DNA of 64,000 nt, taken from JANYBT01 sp038211475. GTDB lineage: Bacteria; Acidobacteriota; Terriglobia; Terriglobales; Acidobacteriaceae. The notes beneath the pieces are model-generated. The model did no database searches and had not been told where the DNA came from. It saw nothing but the letters and a program-made list of their open reading frames with translations. The translations under genes were made by a program, and so were the position numbers. Within the stretch, counting starts at the first letter, position 1; each line of letters opens with the position of its first letter. The stretch covers positions 17,555 through 81,554 of the forward strand of contig JBBQVN010000003.1 of the NCBI GenBank assembly GCA_038211475.1, read 5' to 3'. Positions 62,337 through 64,000 of the stretch are shown here, in pieces.

Positions 62337-63609
62337 GGGGTTTTCTCTCCGTTCGTCGTTATATCGCACGGCAGGCTTTAGTGCCACGGCCCTGGCGCTG
62401 GCTTTCGTTCTCGCTCAAGCACTGCCAGCCCAATGGACGCCAAAAACAAAGCCGCGCACAGGCCCGCGTGCGTTGGGATTGATTCAGTTGTCTCCTAACG
62501 GCAAAGGACATTTGGTCCCAATCGCCATTTTAGATGGTGGAAGGTTCTTTGACGCCAGCGTTTACAAAGCCACCCCCGTGCCGATGGCGCTGGAACAGGG
62601 CACGGTGTACGAAGGCTTCAAAACCGGAGTGTCGCAGGGTGTGTTTACCATCACCGGGGTGCTGCAAGGACAACGGAGTTGGAGCGGCGAAGGTCAATGG
62701 CTGCCGGCAAGCGAAAGGGCCGCCAGCACCCTCTCCAAGACCCAAGCTCCGGTGACCGATGACAACGAAGGCCCCCCGGTGCTGCGGCGGGCTGACAAGG
62801 CACCGCCCGCGCCTGCGACGCCGCCACCGGCAGTTGCGTCCCCAGCACCAGCGATCCCTGCTCCTGCTCCTCCGCCCCCCTCCGACGCTAGTCCAGAGCC
62901 AGCGGAGGACCCCAACCGCCCGGTGCTGCGTCGCGGCGGCAGCAAGAACGATTCGAAGAAACCGGCCGCTGCCCCGACCAAGGAAAAGCGTACGACACCG
63001 ATCCCAACCGAGGCTGTACCAGCCGCGGTGCAGTGGATTCCTGCGATTTCCGATGCAGCCGGCCCGAATCCGCGCGCCTATACTTTTGACGCCAAGCCAG
63101 AAGAGCTGGCCGACTACCGCTCGAAGATGCTTGCGCTCGCGACGGCTGAATTGCGCCGGCATCTCAAGGACGTCACCCTGGCTCAGCCCGATCCGGCGAC
63201 TGGGAGAAAAAGCACGCGAGCGGTTGCTAAAACCAAACCGGCTCAGCCCGTCTTTACCAACGACCAGTTGCGGATTTTCGACCTCACGTCCAGCAACGAG
63301 CCGGTTTTGGTATTCTCCGGACAGGCGGAAATGCCAAGATCCGGCACGAGTGCTCCGCCCACGCTATATTCACTCACGCTGGTGGCCAGGACCAATCTCG
63401 CTTTAGATGTGCGCAAGGTTTTCTATGCCCAGACCGATCTCGCACACCTCGACGTCACGCCCCGCCTGGAGCTGATTGACGCTGTGGATGCCGACGGCGA
63501 TGGCCAGGGCGAACTGCTGTTCCGGCGGATCACCGACGCCGGCAGCGCCTACTCCATCTACCGCGTCACTGGAGACCAGCTCTGGCCGCTGTTTGAAGGG
63601 ACTCCATAG
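62335..63609 (+). CDS. Secreted proline-rich protein of unknown function
   Basis: A 424-aa exported protein. The signal peptide is in residues 1-32 (YRTAGFSATALALAFVLAQA, cut near LPA-QW). A globular part (about 40-120: GLIQLSPNGKGHLVPIAI, GGRFFDASVYKATPVPMALE) is followed by a Pro/Ala linker (about 145-225) with two PVLRR motifs (GPPVLRRADK and RPVLRRGGSK), and a C-terminal domain (about 230-424) that ends DADGDGQGELLFRRI, SAYSIYRVTGDQLWPLFEG. The D-x-D-x-D-x-x-x-E segment could bind Ca2+. No family recognised. The ATG overlaps the start codon of the divergent peroxiredoxin gene; an in-frame stop at 62326 rules out an earlier start. Confidence 0.8.
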   Translation: MGFSLRSSLYRTAGFSATALALAFVLAQALPAQWTPKTKPRTGPRALGLIQLSPNGKGHLVPIAILDGGRFFDASVYKATPVPMALEQGTVYEGFKTGVSQGVFTITGVLQGQRSWSGEGQWLPASERAASTLSKTQAPVTDDNEGPPVLRRADKAPPAPATPPPAVASPAPAIPAPAPPPPSDASPEPAEDPNRPVLRRGGSKNDSKKPAAAPTKEKRTTPIPTEAVPAAVQWIPAISDAAGPNPRAYTFDAKPEELADYRSKMLALATAELRRHLKDVTLAQPDPATGRKSTRAVAKTKPAQPVFTNDQLRIFDLTSSNEPVLVFSGQAEMPRSGTSAPPTLYSLTLVARTNLALDVRKVFYAQTDLAHLDVTPRLELIDAVDADGDGQGELLFRRITDAGSAYSIYRVTGDQLWPLFEGTP

Positions 63610-63733
63610 TTCGGCGACGGCGTCGGGTTCTCGAGTTGGACAAGGACTGCAACCCGTCGACAATCTAGCCTTCAGCCGGAGGATTTTCCGAAGGCGGTCA
63701 CCGAAACGATTCCCCGGTCCAGTGATTAGGGCC

Positions 63734-63739
63734 TATACT
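63734..63739 (+). promoter_or_regulatory. -10-like hexamer directly before the VOC gene
   Basis: TATACT begins 13 nt before the ATG at 63747; no Shine-Dalgarno between. Confidence 0.45.
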
Positions 63740-63746
63740 GTTGACC

Positions 63747-64000
63747 ATGGCAACCATCGATAAACACGCCCCCGGATCTTTCTGCTGGTTTGAACTAACC
63801 ACCACGGATCAAGCAGCGGCCAAAAAGTTTTACAACGGGATCTTCGGGTGGGAGGCGAACGATTCGCCCATGGGCCCAGACGAGTACTACACCATGTTCA
63901 AGCTCGAGGGCCGCGATGCAGCCGCCGCATACACCATGCGCCCGGATCAGCGGTCACAAGGCATTCCCCCGTACTGGGCCATCTATATTGCGGTGACCAG
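63747..64000 (+). CDS. VOC (glyoxalase/bleomycin-resistance fold) family protein, partial at right edge
   Basis: The first 84 codons of a gene cut by the window end. The product begins MATIDKHAPGSFCWFELTTT, then DQAAAKKFYNGIFGWEAND and EYYTMFKLEGRDAAAAYTM, the first beta-alpha-beta module of a vicinal oxygen chelate domain. KFYNGIFGW is the typical family motif. Such proteins are metal-dependent lyases, dioxygenases or antibiotic-binding proteins; the substrate is not inferable. This subgroup often has two modules (about 260 aa). A TATACT hexamer 13 nt upstream suggests a leaderless transcript. Confidence 0.87.
   Translation, partial: MATIDKHAPGSFCWFELTTTDQAAAKKFYNGIFGWEANDSPMGPDEYYTMFKLEGRDAAAAYTMRPDQRSQGIPPYWAIYIAVT

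Overview
The window looks like a chromosomal segment of a high-GC, Gram-negative bacterium, most probably an acidobacterium (class Terriglobia, Koribacter-like). The reasons are KDO activation for LPS (kdsB), a hopanoid gene (hpnH), a Ste24-type M48 protease, a bacterial ACE-like M2 peptidase, a two-block ThyX, and a decayed fragment of the tandem-repeat/IPT proteins common in acidobacteria. The taxon is inferred from gene content; there is no rRNA or tRNA gene in the window. Almost all of it is housekeeping DNA. I see no prophage, insertion sequence, CRISPR array or secondary-metabolite cluster.

Layout. 1-6.1 kb, minus strand: a TPR protein cut by the left edge, purH, an XRE regulator, a secreted dienelactone-hydrolase-like protein and fabG. 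6.2-15.9 kb, plus strand: ThyX-like protein, recA, coaD with an overlapping aminotransferase, a GDP-mannose operon (manA, manC, phosphomannomutase) and an M48 membrane protease. 16-22 kb: kdsB, marC, M2 peptidase, a TPR-thioredoxin protein, dinB and a tiny lysine-rich secreted protein. 22-30.7 kb, plus: acyl-CoA synthetase/GNAT fusion, two-domain LigD, an ECF-like sigma with an anti-sigma carrying a Ycf48-like tail, sppA and an HU/IHF protein. 30.7-38.4 kb, minus: pgeF, purN, purM, an unlisted 47-aa membrane protein, hpnH with a translationally coupled partner, folC, accD and cobO. 38.5-44.7 kb: rlmH, an FGE-like protein coupled to thiE, xseA, a graveyard of two pseudogene fragments, a FliA-type sigma and a lone receiver. 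45-49.4 kb, minus: two zinc peptidases (M49 then M1) joined by a 15-bp tandem repeat. 49.6-56 kb, plus: SurA-like PPIase, YhaM-like nuclease, aroC, def, fmt, rsmB. 56-64 kb: PASTA protein, PBP1A, an S41-family protein without its catalytic dyad, ogt, an esterase, a peroxiredoxin, a secreted proline-rich protein and a partial VOC protein.

The strongest hidden feature is at 61881-62336. The reading frame of a full-length BCP/PrxQ peroxiredoxin is interrupted by a single TGA exactly at the peroxidatic cysteine codon, and a GC-rich hairpin with a G-first apical loop begins within 10 nt and reaches its loop 17 nt after the TGA. This is what a bacterial selenocysteine codon plus SECIS looks like. 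An ordinary gene caller would report only a 95-aa truncated protein here.

Several gene starts also share a layout that suggests leaderless transcription: a -10-like hexamer 13-15 nt before an ATG that has no Shine-Dalgarno sequence.
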